From: Rubrivivax sp.
GTDB taxonomy: Bacteria; Pseudomonadota; Gammaproteobacteria; Burkholderiales; Burkholderiaceae_C
Length of the DNA: 40,965 nucleotides
Assembly (NCBI GenBank): GCA_016790425.1
Contig: JAEUPF010000053.1
Location: 1-40,965 of the forward strand
Reading direction: 5' to 3'
Shown here piece after piece: positions 34,517 to 40,965 of the stretch. Numbering within the stretch: position 1 is the first letter of the stretch; each line of letters starts with the position of its first letter. Under the pieces are notes generated by a model. It was not told the DNA's origin. It ran no database searches and saw nothing but the letters and a program-made list of their open reading frames with translations. The translations under genes and the position numbers were made by a program.

Positions 34517-35911
34517 CTACAGGATGCGCCGCGGGTGCGCCAGCGCCTCGTGCGCGGCATGCAGGCGCCGCACGAGCACGCCGATGAATGCCTTGTCGAA
34601 GGCATGCACGGTCGTCAGTGACAACTGCCCCAGCGACTCGGGCGTGAACGACACCGTCGTCGCCGGCCGCGACACCAGCACGTCGGCACTGTGCGTGCGC
34701 AACTCGGGACTCGGCGCGAGGTAGGCCATCTCGCCCACCGAGGTGCCCGCGCCCAGCCGCGCCACGAGCAGCCCGTCGCGGAAGACCTCGACCTCGCCCT
34801 CGGTGAGGATGTGGAAGGTGTTGCCTGCTTCGCCGCGGCGGTACAGCGCCTGGCCGAAGGAGTGGCGGGCCCACTTCGCGCGGTGCACCACTTCCCAGAG
34901 CTCGACGTCGCCGAAGCGGGCGAAGAACTCCTGCGCGCGCAAGAGCGTGAAGCGTTCCGAGTCGAGCACGGCCTGCTGCGCGCCGTGCGGCACCACGCGG
35001 GCGCTGGCCAGCTGCGACAGCGCCTGCGCGAACGCCTCCCAGTCGGCCGGGCGCGCTTCGCGGTCCTTGGCCAGGCCGCGCTCGATCAAACCGGCCAGCG
35101 CGGCCGGCACGCCCTCGCGCAGCGCTGCCAGCGGCGGCGGTGTGGCGTTGAAGATCTGGTACATGATCGCCCGCTGCTCGGTGGCGTCGAAGGGTGGCCG
35201 GCCGGCGACGAGGTGGTACAGCACGGCGCTGAGCGAGTAGATGTCGGCGCGGCAGTCGACCTGGTCGCCATCGAGCTGCTCGGGCGACATGTAGGCGAGC
35301 GATCCCACGCGGTGCACCTGCGTGATGTCGGCGCCGCTGTTGAAGACGCTGCCGAAGTCGCTGATCTTGACGTCGACGATGCGGTCGCCGTCGAGCACCG
35401 CCAGCAGATTGGCCGGCTTCACGTCGCGGTGGATGAGACCCTGACGCCAGCAGTAGGCCAGCGCCATCGCGCACTTGAAGCCGATCTCGATCACCTGCGC
35501 CAGCGGCAGCAGGCTGTCGGCGCGGCAGTAACGCCTGAGCGTGCCGCCGCTGACATGCTCCATCACCAGGTACGGCAACTCCTCGCCCTCGGAGACGGCG
35601 TCGAGGATCTGCACGACGTTGGGGTGGTGCAGCCGCCCCACCAGCGCCGCCTCGGCGGCGAAGAAGCGCTTCTGGAAATGCGCCTCGCGGGCATCGACCA
35701 GCGCCGAGCGGCGCACGCGCTTGATCGCCACCGGGTGGCCGCGGAACGGGTCGTCGGCCAGGAAGACCTCGCTCGTGGCGCCCTCGCCGATCTTCGCCTG
35801 GACCGGGTACTTGCCGATGCGTTGCGGCAGCGGCTCGCTGGTGCCGCCGCCGCCTTGGGTGGCAGCGGCGGCCGCGGCGGCGGTCTCGGAAGCGGGCGTT
35901 CGGGAACTCAT
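34517..35911 (-). CDS. Ser/Thr protein kinase with C-terminal cyclic-nucleotide-binding domain
   Basis: A 464-residue cytosolic two-domain protein. Residues about 30-300 form a Hanks-type kinase with a Gly-rich loop ([15 protein letters not shown]), Lys64 in [10 protein letters not shown], the catalytic [10 protein letters not shown] with Asp163, the metal-binding DFGS with Asp185, [20 protein letters not shown] and [18 protein letters not shown]. Residues about 345-460 form a cyclic-nucleotide-binding domain ([20 protein letters not shown], then [20 protein letters not shown] and VGEMAYLAP). No membrane segment or PASTA region is present. The Ala-rich leader and ATG at 35911 are the likely start; a longer frame upstream is low-complexity. 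It is divergent from argS. The signal and substrates are unknown. Confidence 0.92.
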   Translation of the reverse strand: MSSRTPASETAAAAAAATQGGGGTSEPLPQRIGKYPVQAKIGEGATSEVFLADDPFRGHPVAIKRVRRSALVDAREAHFQKRFFAAEAALVGRLHHPNVVQILDAVSEGEELPYLVMEHVSGGTLRRYCRADSLLPLAQVIEIGFKCAMALAYCWRQGLIHRDVKPANLLAVLDGDRIVDVKISDFGSVFNSGADITQVHRVGSLAYMSPEQLDGDQVDCRADIYSLSAVLYHLVAGRPPFDATEQRAIMYQIFNATPPPLAALREGVPAALAGLIERGLAKDREARPADWEAFAQALSQLASARVVPHGAQQAVLDSERFTLLRAQEFFARFGDVELWEVVHRAKWARHSFGQALYRRGEAGNTFHILTEGEVEVFRDGLLVARLGAGTSVGEMAYLAPSPELRTHSADVLVSRPATTVSFTPESLGQLSLTTVHAFDKAFIGVLVRRLHAAHEALAHPRRIL

Positions 35912-36058
35912 GGCGGGCGATGGGCGCGGCCGACCAGCGCGGCAGCCGGCCCGACCGGCGGCCATCGTCGGCGAAGGCGGCGCCAGCCGATGCGGCGAAC
36001 AAGGAGCCAAAGAGGCTGCAAAACAAGGCGCATCGGCGGGCGGCGATGGGCCGAAAAG

Positions 36059-36064
36059 TAGAAT
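36059..36064 (+). promoter_or_regulatory. Candidate -10 box (TAGAAT) very close to the argS start
   Basis: TAGAAT ends only seven bases before the argS ATG at 36072. If it is the -10, transcription would start at or within a base or two of the ATG, giving a leaderless mRNA. No -35 match is obvious. Confidence 0.45.
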
Positions 36065-36071
36065 CGCCTCG

Positions 36072-37904
36072 ATGATTCGAGCCAAGCAGGAGTTGCTGCG
36101 CGCCTTGCATGAGGCCCTTGCCGAGCTGGCCGCGGCAGCCGGCGTGGCGCCGCCGCCGGCCGCTTTCGAGTCGCCCAAGCAGGCCGCGCACGGTGACTTC
36201 GCCATCACCGCGGCAATGCAGATGTCGCGCGCGGCCAAGAAGAACCCGCGCGAGCTGGCCGGCGCGCTCGTCGCCCGCCTCGAACGCGATGCCGCCTTCC
36301 AGCGCTGGGTGGCCCGGCTCGAGATCGCCGGGCCCGGGTTCGTGAACCTGCGCCTGGCGCCGGCGGCGCGTCAAGCCGTCGTGCGCGAGGTGCTCGCCGC
36401 CGGTGAGCGCTATGGCTGCCGCACGCGAGCCGAACTTGTCGAGGCCACCGAACGTGGCGAGGGTGGCGCTCCGCCCGCCAAGGTGATGGTGGAGTTCGTC
36501 TCCGCCAACCCCACCGGCCCGCTGCACGTGGGCCACGGGCGCAACGCGGCGCTGGGCGACTGCATCAGCAACCTGCTGTCCACCCAAGGCCACGAGGTGC
36601 ACCGCGAGTTCTATTACAACGATGCCGGCGCGCAGATCCACACCCTCGCCGTCTCCACGCAATGCCGCCTGAAAGGTCTGAAACCGGGCGATGCAGCGTG
36701 GCCGGAGCAGGCCTACAACGGCGAGTACATCGCCGACATCGCCGCCGACTTCGCGGCGAAGAAGACGGTGCACGCCGACGACCGCCAGTTCACCGCCAGC
36801 GGCGACCCCGACGACCTCGAAGGCATCCGCCAGTTCGCCGTGGCCTACCTGCGCCATGAGCAGGACCTCGATCTGCAGGCCTTCGGCGTGCGCTTCGACC
36901 ACTATTTCCTCGAAAGCAGCCTGTACACCGAGCGCCGCGTCGAGGGTGTGGTGCGGCGCCTCGTCGCCTCGGGCAAGACCTACGAGAAGGACGGCGCGCT
37001 GTGGCTGCGCACCACCGACTACGGCGACGACAAGGACCGCGTGATGCGCCGCTCTGCTGCGGCCGGCGCGGCCGGCGCCGACGACGGCAGCGCCTACACC
37101 TACTTCGTCCCCGACGTTGCCTATCACCTGGCCAAGTTCGAGCGCGGCTTCGCCAAGGTCATCAACGTGCAGGGCATGGACCACCACGGCACCGTGGCGC
37201 GCGTGCGCGCCGGGCTGCAGGCCGCCGGGGCCGGCATCCCGCCCGGCTACCCCGACTACGTGCTGTACAAGATGATCACGGTGATGAAGGGCGGCCAGGA
37301 GGTGAAGATCTCCAAGCGCTCGGGCAGCTACGTGACGCTGCGCGACCTGATCGAGTGGACCAGCCGCGACGCGGTGCGCTTCTTTCTCGCCAGCCGCAAG
37401 GCCGACACCGAGTTCACCTTCGACATCGACCTGGCGCTGGCCACCAACCTCGACAACCCGGTCTTCTACGTGCAGTACGCGCACGCGCGCATCTGCTCGG
37501 TGCTGACGCAGTATGGCGGCGCCAAGGACGCCGAGAGCCTGGCCGCTGCCGACCTGGCGCGGCTCACCGCGCCCACCGAAGCGGCGCTGATGCTCGAGCT
37601 CGCGGCCTGGCCGGAGGTGCTGGCGCGCGCTGCGGCCGAGTTCGCACCGCACGACGTGGCCTTCTACCTGCGCGGGCTGGCCGCTGCGTTCCACGCCTGG
37701 TACGACAGCGAGCGCTTCCTGGTCGACGACGCGTCCCTGGCGCAGGCGCGCATGGCGCTGCTGGCGGCCACCGCGCAGGTGCTGAAGAACGCGCTGGCGG
37801 TGCTCGGCGTCTCCGCGCCGCAGTCGATGCTGCGCGAAGCCTCCGCAGCGGCGGCCACGCCAGCCGCCGCACGAGACCCCGCCGCAACCGGAGCCAAGGC
37901 CTGA
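36072..37904 (+). CDS. argS: Arginyl-tRNA synthetase
   Basis: ArgRS charges tRNA(Arg). The 610-residue protein has the N-terminal additional domain ([20 protein letters not shown]), the HIGH-type motif in [20 protein letters not shown] and [15 protein letters not shown]. The KMSKS-type loop is [16 protein letters not shown], and the anticodon-binding helical C-domain begins near [18 protein letters not shown]. The ATG at 36072 gives the lineage-typical [15 protein letters not shown] start. An Ala/Gly insert ([15 protein letters not shown]) sits before [13 protein letters not shown]. The stop overlaps the next start as ATGA. Confidence 0.97.
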   Translation: MIRAKQELLRALHEALAELAAAAGVAPPPAAFESPKQAAHGDFAITAAMQMSRAAKKNPRELAGALVARLERDAAFQRWVARLEIAGPGFVNLRLAPAARQAVVREVLAAGERYGCRTRAELVEATERGEGGAPPAKVMVEFVSANPTGPLHVGHGRNAALGDCISNLLSTQGHEVHREFYYNDAGAQIHTLAVSTQCRLKGLKPGDAAWPEQAYNGEYIADIAADFAAKKTVHADDRQFTASGDPDDLEGIRQFAVAYLRHEQDLDLQAFGVRFDHYFLESSLYTERRVEGVVRRLVASGKTYEKDGALWLRTTDYGDDKDRVMRRSAAAGAAGADDGSAYTYFVPDVAYHLAKFERGFAKVINVQGMDHHGTVARVRAGLQAAGAGIPPGYPDYVLYKMITVMKGGQEVKISKRSGSYVTLRDLIEWTSRDAVRFFLASRKADTEFTFDIDLALATNLDNPVFYVQYAHARICSVLTQYGGAKDAESLAAADLARLTAPTEAALMLELAAWPEVLARAAAEFAPHDVAFYLRGLAAAFHAWYDSERFLVDDASLAQARMALLAATAQVLKNALAVLGVSAPQSMLREASAAAATPAAARDPAATGAKA

Positions 37905-38626
37905 TGGGCGCCATGAAGAACACGCGCGGCAGCTTTGCCATCGGGGTCGTCGTCGGCCTGCTGTCGGGTCTCGTGCTGGCGCTGGCGGTGGCGCTGTACA
38001 TCGCCAAGGTGCCGGTGCCCTTCGTCAACAAGGTGCCCGGACGCACCGCCGAGCAAGACAACGCCGAGGCGGAACGCAATCGAAGCTGGGACCCCAATGC
38101 GCCGCTGGCCGGGCGCCCCGCGGCGCGCGGCGGCGCACCGGCGGGCGTCGTGGTGCCGGCGCCGGCCAGCGCGCCCGTGCTGCCTCCAGCAGCGGAGGGC
38201 GGCGGCACGGCAGGCGCGCCGGGCCCCGGCGGCACCACCGCGGGCGCTGCTCCCGCGCCCGCCGCGCCGACGGTCCCGGGGGCCGCAGGCACGCGCGACC
38301 CCGCGGCCATCCTCTCCGGCGCACCCGTGCCGCCGGCCGGCGCTTCGGCGGCGGTGCCGCAGCGGTCCACCGCGTTGGGCGGCGAACCGTTCGTCTTCTT
38401 CGTGCAGGCCGGGGCCTTCACGAGGAACGAAGATGCCGAACAGCAGCGCGCCAAGCTGGCCCTCATGGGCCAGGTGGCCCAGATCAGCGAGCGCGAGCAG
38501 GCCGGGCGCATGGTCTACCGGGTGCGCATGGGGCCTTTCCGGACCCGCGACGATGCCGACGCGCTGCTCGTCAAGCTGCAGGCAGCGGCTGTCGAAGCGC
38601 AGATCGTGCGCGTCGAGCGGCCCTGA
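37904..38626 (+). CDS. SPOR-domain membrane protein (FtsN-like)
   Basis: A 240-residue bitopic inner-membrane protein. A short cytoplasmic tail is followed by one membrane helix (SFAIGVVVGLLSGLVLALAV, residues about 10-30). A Pro/Ala/Gly-rich periplasmic linker runs to about 160, and the SPOR domain is at about 165-240 (FVFFVQAGAFTRNEDAEQQR, then VYRVRMGPFRTRDDADALLV). SPOR domains bind denuded glycans at the division septum, so a role in division or cell-wall metabolism is inferred. The start codon overlaps the argS stop by four bases. The argS-SPOR-dsbA order is common in Burkholderiales. The linker hides the short FtsN essential motif, if any. Confidence 0.9.
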   Translation: MGAMKNTRGSFAIGVVVGLLSGLVLALAVALYIAKVPVPFVNKVPGRTAEQDNAEAERNRSWDPNAPLAGRPAARGGAPAGVVVPAPASAPVLPPAAEGGGTAGAPGPGGTTAGAAPAPAAPTVPGAAGTRDPAAILSGAPVPPAGASAAVPQRSTALGGEPFVFFVQAGAFTRNEDAEQQRAKLALMGQVAQISEREQAGRMVYRVRMGPFRTRDDADALLVKLQAAAVEAQIVRVERP

Positions 38627-38730
38627 GCGCCGCGGCGGCCGCGCGAGCGCGCCGCCATGGCCTGCCCTCGCGCTGCGCCCGCACCCCGCTTCCCTCCTCC
38701 TCCGATGACAAGTTCTTGAAAGGACCCTCC

Positions 38731-39405
38731 ATGCCCAACAGGCGCCACTTCTCCTGCCGGCTGCTGGCTGCCGGCGCCGCGCTGGCAGCGCCGCCGGCCC
38801 TGTTCGCCCAGGGGGCGCAGCCGGGCCAGGCCGGTGCGCCCGTCGAAGGCCAGCACTTCGTTCGTCTGAACACGCCGGCGCCGGTGTTGCTGCCCACACC
38901 GGACAAGAAGGTCGACGTGGTCGAGTTCTTCTGGTACGGCTGCCCGCACTGCAACGCGTTCGAACCCTTGCTCGAATCGTGGGTGAAGCGGCTGCCCCCG
39001 GACGTGTCGTTCCGCCGCGTGCACGTGGGCTTCGGCGGCGTGCACCAGGTGCACCAGAAGCTCTACTACGCGCTCGAAGAGCTGGGGGCGCTGCCGGCGA
39101 TGCACCGCAAGGTGTTCGCGGCGCTGCACTCGCCCACCAACCGCCGCCAACTCGTCAGCGACAGCGAGATCAGCGCCTTCGCCACCGAGAACGGCCTGGA
39201 CGGCGCCAAGCTCGTGGCGGCGATGAAGTCGTTCGGCGTCAGCACCAAGGCGTCGAAGGCGCGCCAGCTCACCGACGCCTACAAGATCGACGGCGTTCCC
39301 GCGCTCGGCGTGCAGGGGCGGTGGTTCACCTCGGGCAGCCTGGCCGGCTCGCTGGAGCGGATGGTGGTCGTTGCCGATTACCTGATCGGACGCGCGCGCA
39401 CCTGA
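38731..39405 (+). CDS. dsbA: Thiol:disulfide interchange protein DsbA
   Basis: DsbA introduces disulfide bonds in the periplasm. The 224-residue protein has an N-terminal signal, a thioredoxin domain with FFWYGCPHCNAFEPLLESW (active-site Cys71 and Cys74), and the cis-Pro loop YKIDGVPALGVQGRWFTS. The signal (MPNRRHFSCRLLAAGAAL) has paired arginines followed by H-F, so Tat export is possible though unproven. AAAGGA six bases upstream supports the ATG at 38731 over a TTG at 38716. It lies after the SPOR gene with a 104-base gap. No dsbB is seen. Confidence 0.96.
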   Translation: MPNRRHFSCRLLAAGAALAAPPALFAQGAQPGQAGAPVEGQHFVRLNTPAPVLLPTPDKKVDVVEFFWYGCPHCNAFEPLLESWVKRLPPDVSFRRVHVGFGGVHQVHQKLYYALEELGALPAMHRKVFAALHSPTNRRQLVSDSEISAFATENGLDGAKLVAAMKSFGVSTKASKARQLTDAYKIDGVPALGVQGRWFTSGSLAGSLERMVVVADYLIGRART

Positions 39406-39490
39406 CGGTGGGAATGGCCGGCGTGAGCTGAAGCGCTCATGTGAGGGATCCGCCGCAGCCGGCGCGGGCGCTGCGGCCAAAGGGCGCGTC

Positions 39491-39496
39491 TAGAAT
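39491..39496 (+). promoter_or_regulatory. Candidate -10 box (TAGAAT) for lptA
   Basis: TAGAAT lies 24 bases before the lptA ATG, in the 115-base gap after dsbA, and suggests a promoter separate from the argS-dsbA transcript. No -35 is evident. Confidence 0.4.
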
Positions 39497-39520
39497 GCCC
39501 TGCAACTTGCGTGCCACGAG

Positions 39521-40225
39521 ATGACAACCCGCCGCCCGTTCCACTCTCGCGCAGCCTTCGCGCGCCGGGCCCGGATGCGCTCACTGGCGGCGGTTGTGGC
39601 CGCTGCCGCCGCGGCCACCGCCATGCCGGCGCTGGCCGAACGGGCCGACCGCAGCAAGCCGATGGTCGTGGAAGCCGACCGGCCGGGCACGGTGGATCTG
39701 CAGCGGCAGGTAGTGGTCTTCAACGGCAACGTCGTGATCTCGCAGGGCACGATGGTGCTGCGCGCCGACCGCGTCGAGATGCGCGAGATGCCCGACGGCT
39801 TCCGCGCCGCCAGCGCCATCGGCAGCAGCGGCCACCCGGCGACGTGGCGCCAGCGGCGCGACGGCGGCGGCGACGAGGTCGTCGAGGGCTCCGCCGAGCG
39901 CATCGAGTTCGACGGCAAGGCCGACACGCTGCGCTTCATCGGCAGTGGCGCCGTGCGGCGCATGCGCGCCGGGGTCGTGGCCGACGAGATCACCGGCGCC
40001 GTGATCCTCTGGGACAACCTGGCCGAGGTCTTCCGCGTCGAAGGAGGGGCGCCGACTGCGGCCAATCCCACCGGGCGCGTGCGCGTGGTGCTGAGCCCGC
40101 GCGCCGAGGGGGCGGCCTCCGCGGCCGCAGCGAGAGGCCCCGGCGGCCCCGCCTCGGCGGCGGCCAGCGAGCCGGCCACCGCGCCGCTGGCGCCCAGCCG
40201 CGACCTCGGCGGGGGCCGGCGTTGA
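39521..40225 (+). CDS. lptA: Lipopolysaccharide transport periplasmic protein LptA
   Basis: LptA forms the periplasmic bridge that carries lipopolysaccharide from LptC to LptD. The 234-residue protein has a signal peptide cut near ALA-ER (residue 39). The OstA-like domain follows: [40 protein letters not shown] and [21 protein letters not shown] low-complexity Ala/Pro tail follows. The ATG at 39521 gives an Arg-rich N-region; an internal ATG at 39575 (MRSLAAVV) would give a more usual signal. Its stop overlaps a TTG proposed as the lptB start. No lptC is upstream; dsbA is there instead. Confidence 0.93.
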   Translation: MTTRRPFHSRAAFARRARMRSLAAVVAAAAAATAMPALAERADRSKPMVVEADRPGTVDLQRQVVVFNGNVVISQGTMVLRADRVEMREMPDGFRAASAIGSSGHPATWRQRRDGGGDEVVEGSAERIEFDGKADTLRFIGSGAVRRMRAGVVADEITGAVILWDNLAEVFRVEGGAPTAANPTGRVRVVLSPRAEGAASAAAARGPGGPASAAASEPATAPLAPSRDLGGGRR

Positions 40226-40965
40226 GGCGCGTCGAAGACGGTTCGAGCGCCGACGCCCCGGGCGCCGACGGGGCCGCGGCTTCGCCCGCGGCCGCGGCGC
40301 CCGCCGGCAGCGCCGCGCCGCCGCTGCGCAGCCGACTCGAAGCCGAGCACCTGCAAAAGCGCTACGGCCCGCGCACGGTCGTCAAGGACGTCCACCTGGC
40401 GGTGGGCGCCGGGGAAGTGGTGGGCCTGCTGGGTCCCAACGGCGCCGGCAAGACAACCACCTTCTACATGGTCGTGGGCCTCGTGCGCGCCGACGAGGGC
40501 GAGATCCGCATCGACGGCCGTCCGGTGCAGAAGCTGCCGATCCACCAGCGCTCGCGCCTGGGGCTTTCGTACCTGCCGCAGGAAGCGTCGATCTTCAGGA
40601 AGCTCACCGTCGAGGAGAACATCCGCGCCGTGCTCGAACTGCAGCGCGGCCCCGGCGGCCGGCCGCTGCCGGGCAAGCGCATCCGCGAGATGCTCGACAA
40701 GCTGCTGGCCGACCTGGCCATCGACAAGCTGCGCGCATCGCCGGCGCCGGCGCTGTCGGGCGGCGAGCGGCGGCGCGTCGAGATCGCGCGTGCGCTGGCG
40801 ACGCAGCCCCGCTTCATCCTGCTGGACGAGCCGTTCGCCGGCGTCGACCCGATCGCCGTCATCGAGATCCAGCGCATCATCGGCTTCCTGCGCGCGCGCG
40901 GCATCGGCGTGCTCATCACCGACCACAACGTGCGCGAGACGCTGGGCATCTGCGACCGCGCCTAC
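40222..40965 (+). CDS. lptB: LPS export ATP-binding protein LptB (cut by window edge)
   Basis: LptB is the ATPase that powers LPS extraction. The visible 248 codons contain Walker A ([20 protein letters not shown]), the Q-loop with [20 protein letters not shown], the ABC signature [16 protein letters not shown], Walker [16 protein letters not shown] and the switch-His region [18 protein letters not shown]. The C-terminus is beyond the window. No ATG or GTG lies in frame before the conserved [15 protein letters not shown] at 40222, overlapping the lptA stop, is the best start; it gives an unusual leader of about 37 Ala/Pro-rich residues. A CTG at 40324 cannot be excluded. Confidence 0.94.
   Translation, partial: MRRVEDGSSADAPGADGAAASPAAAAPAGSAAPPLRSRLEAEHLQKRYGPRTVVKDVHLAVGAGEVVGLLGPNGAGKTTTFYMVVGLVRADEGEIRIDGRPVQKLPIHQRSRLGLSYLPQEASIFRKLTVEENIRAVLELQRGPGGRPLPGKRIREMLDKLLADLAIDKLRASPAPALSGGERRRVEIARALATQPRFILLDEPFAGVDPIAVIEIQRIIGFLRARGIGVLITDHNVRETLGICDRAY

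Noticed and set aside
33897-37694. 1265-codon open frame on the minus strand
   Set aside because: Its 3' end is the real PsiF-repeat gene, but the rest overlaps the kinase in another frame and argS on the other strand. It is an upstream extension, not a giant protein.
1-40965. Defence system, prophage, biosynthetic cluster, tRNA or rRNA genes
   Set aside because: I read both strands for restriction, CRISPR, phage, NRPS/PKS, integrase and structural RNA signals and found none that I could support.

Overview
The window is a GC-rich (about 70%) stretch of chromosome that reads as a member of the Burkholderiales (Betaproteobacteria), probably near Rubrivivax, Leptothrix or Methylibium. The grounds are gene order (thiL-pgpA-pncC; fur/bamE-dapB-exbB-exbD-leuS-lptE-holA; hpf-ptsN-hprK; argS-SPOR protein-dsbA; lptA-lptB), strong G/C third-position bias and family recognition. 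No database search was possible. Coding density is very high. I see no rRNA, tRNA, insertion sequence, prophage or CRISPR array. Most of the window is core chromosome.

Layout. 1-434: 5' part of a malic enzyme gene (maeB) on the minus strand, divergent from a DctS/DctR-like sensor kinase and response regulator (635-3677). 3756-7716: thiL, pgpA, pncC, a GhrA-like 2-hydroxyacid dehydrogenase and a multi-span membrane protein, all plus strand. 7768-15427: a long minus-strand housekeeping block, ubiX, holA, lptE, leuS, exbD, exbB, dapB and bamE. fur (15582-16010) diverges from bamE. hprK, ptsN and hpf follow on the minus strand, and hpf has its own terminator.

18171-18647 is a gene-free gap. It is followed by a GST, a membrane-anchored FMN-binding glutamate-synthase-like protein (minus), and metX-metW (plus) behind what I read as a SAM-II riboswitch plus an intrinsic terminator. 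23012-25950 (minus) holds an exported protein of unknown function and an M14 carboxypeptidase. 26023-27590 (minus) holds a geranylgeranyl-reductase-type flavoprotein and a 52-codon remnant of a class II glutamine amidotransferase (YafJ type). 27737-29594 (plus) holds a DksA-like protein, a DUF2817 M14-like enzyme and an FmdB-like zinc ribbon.

29625-32702 (minus) holds malate synthase G and a type II haloacid dehalogenase, with a divergent LysR regulator (32790-33737). 33897-35911 (minus) holds a PsiF-repeat secreted protein and a Ser/Thr kinase fused to a cyclic-nucleotide-binding domain. 36072-40965 (plus) holds argS, a SPOR protein, dsbA, lptA and the start of lptB, which is cut by the window edge.

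Functional threads: C4-dicarboxylate and glyoxylate metabolism (maeB beside a DctSR-like pair, a GhrA-like reductase, glcB beside a dehalogenase); envelope biogenesis (lptE, lptA, lptB, bamE, exbBD, pgpA, SPOR protein, dsbA); and methionine synthesis under SAM control. I did not find a convincing wholly new system. The best leads are the riboswitch, the unknown exported protein paired with the M14 peptidase, the kinase-cNMP fusion, the dehalogenase-glcB pairing and several repeat or low-complexity expansions.
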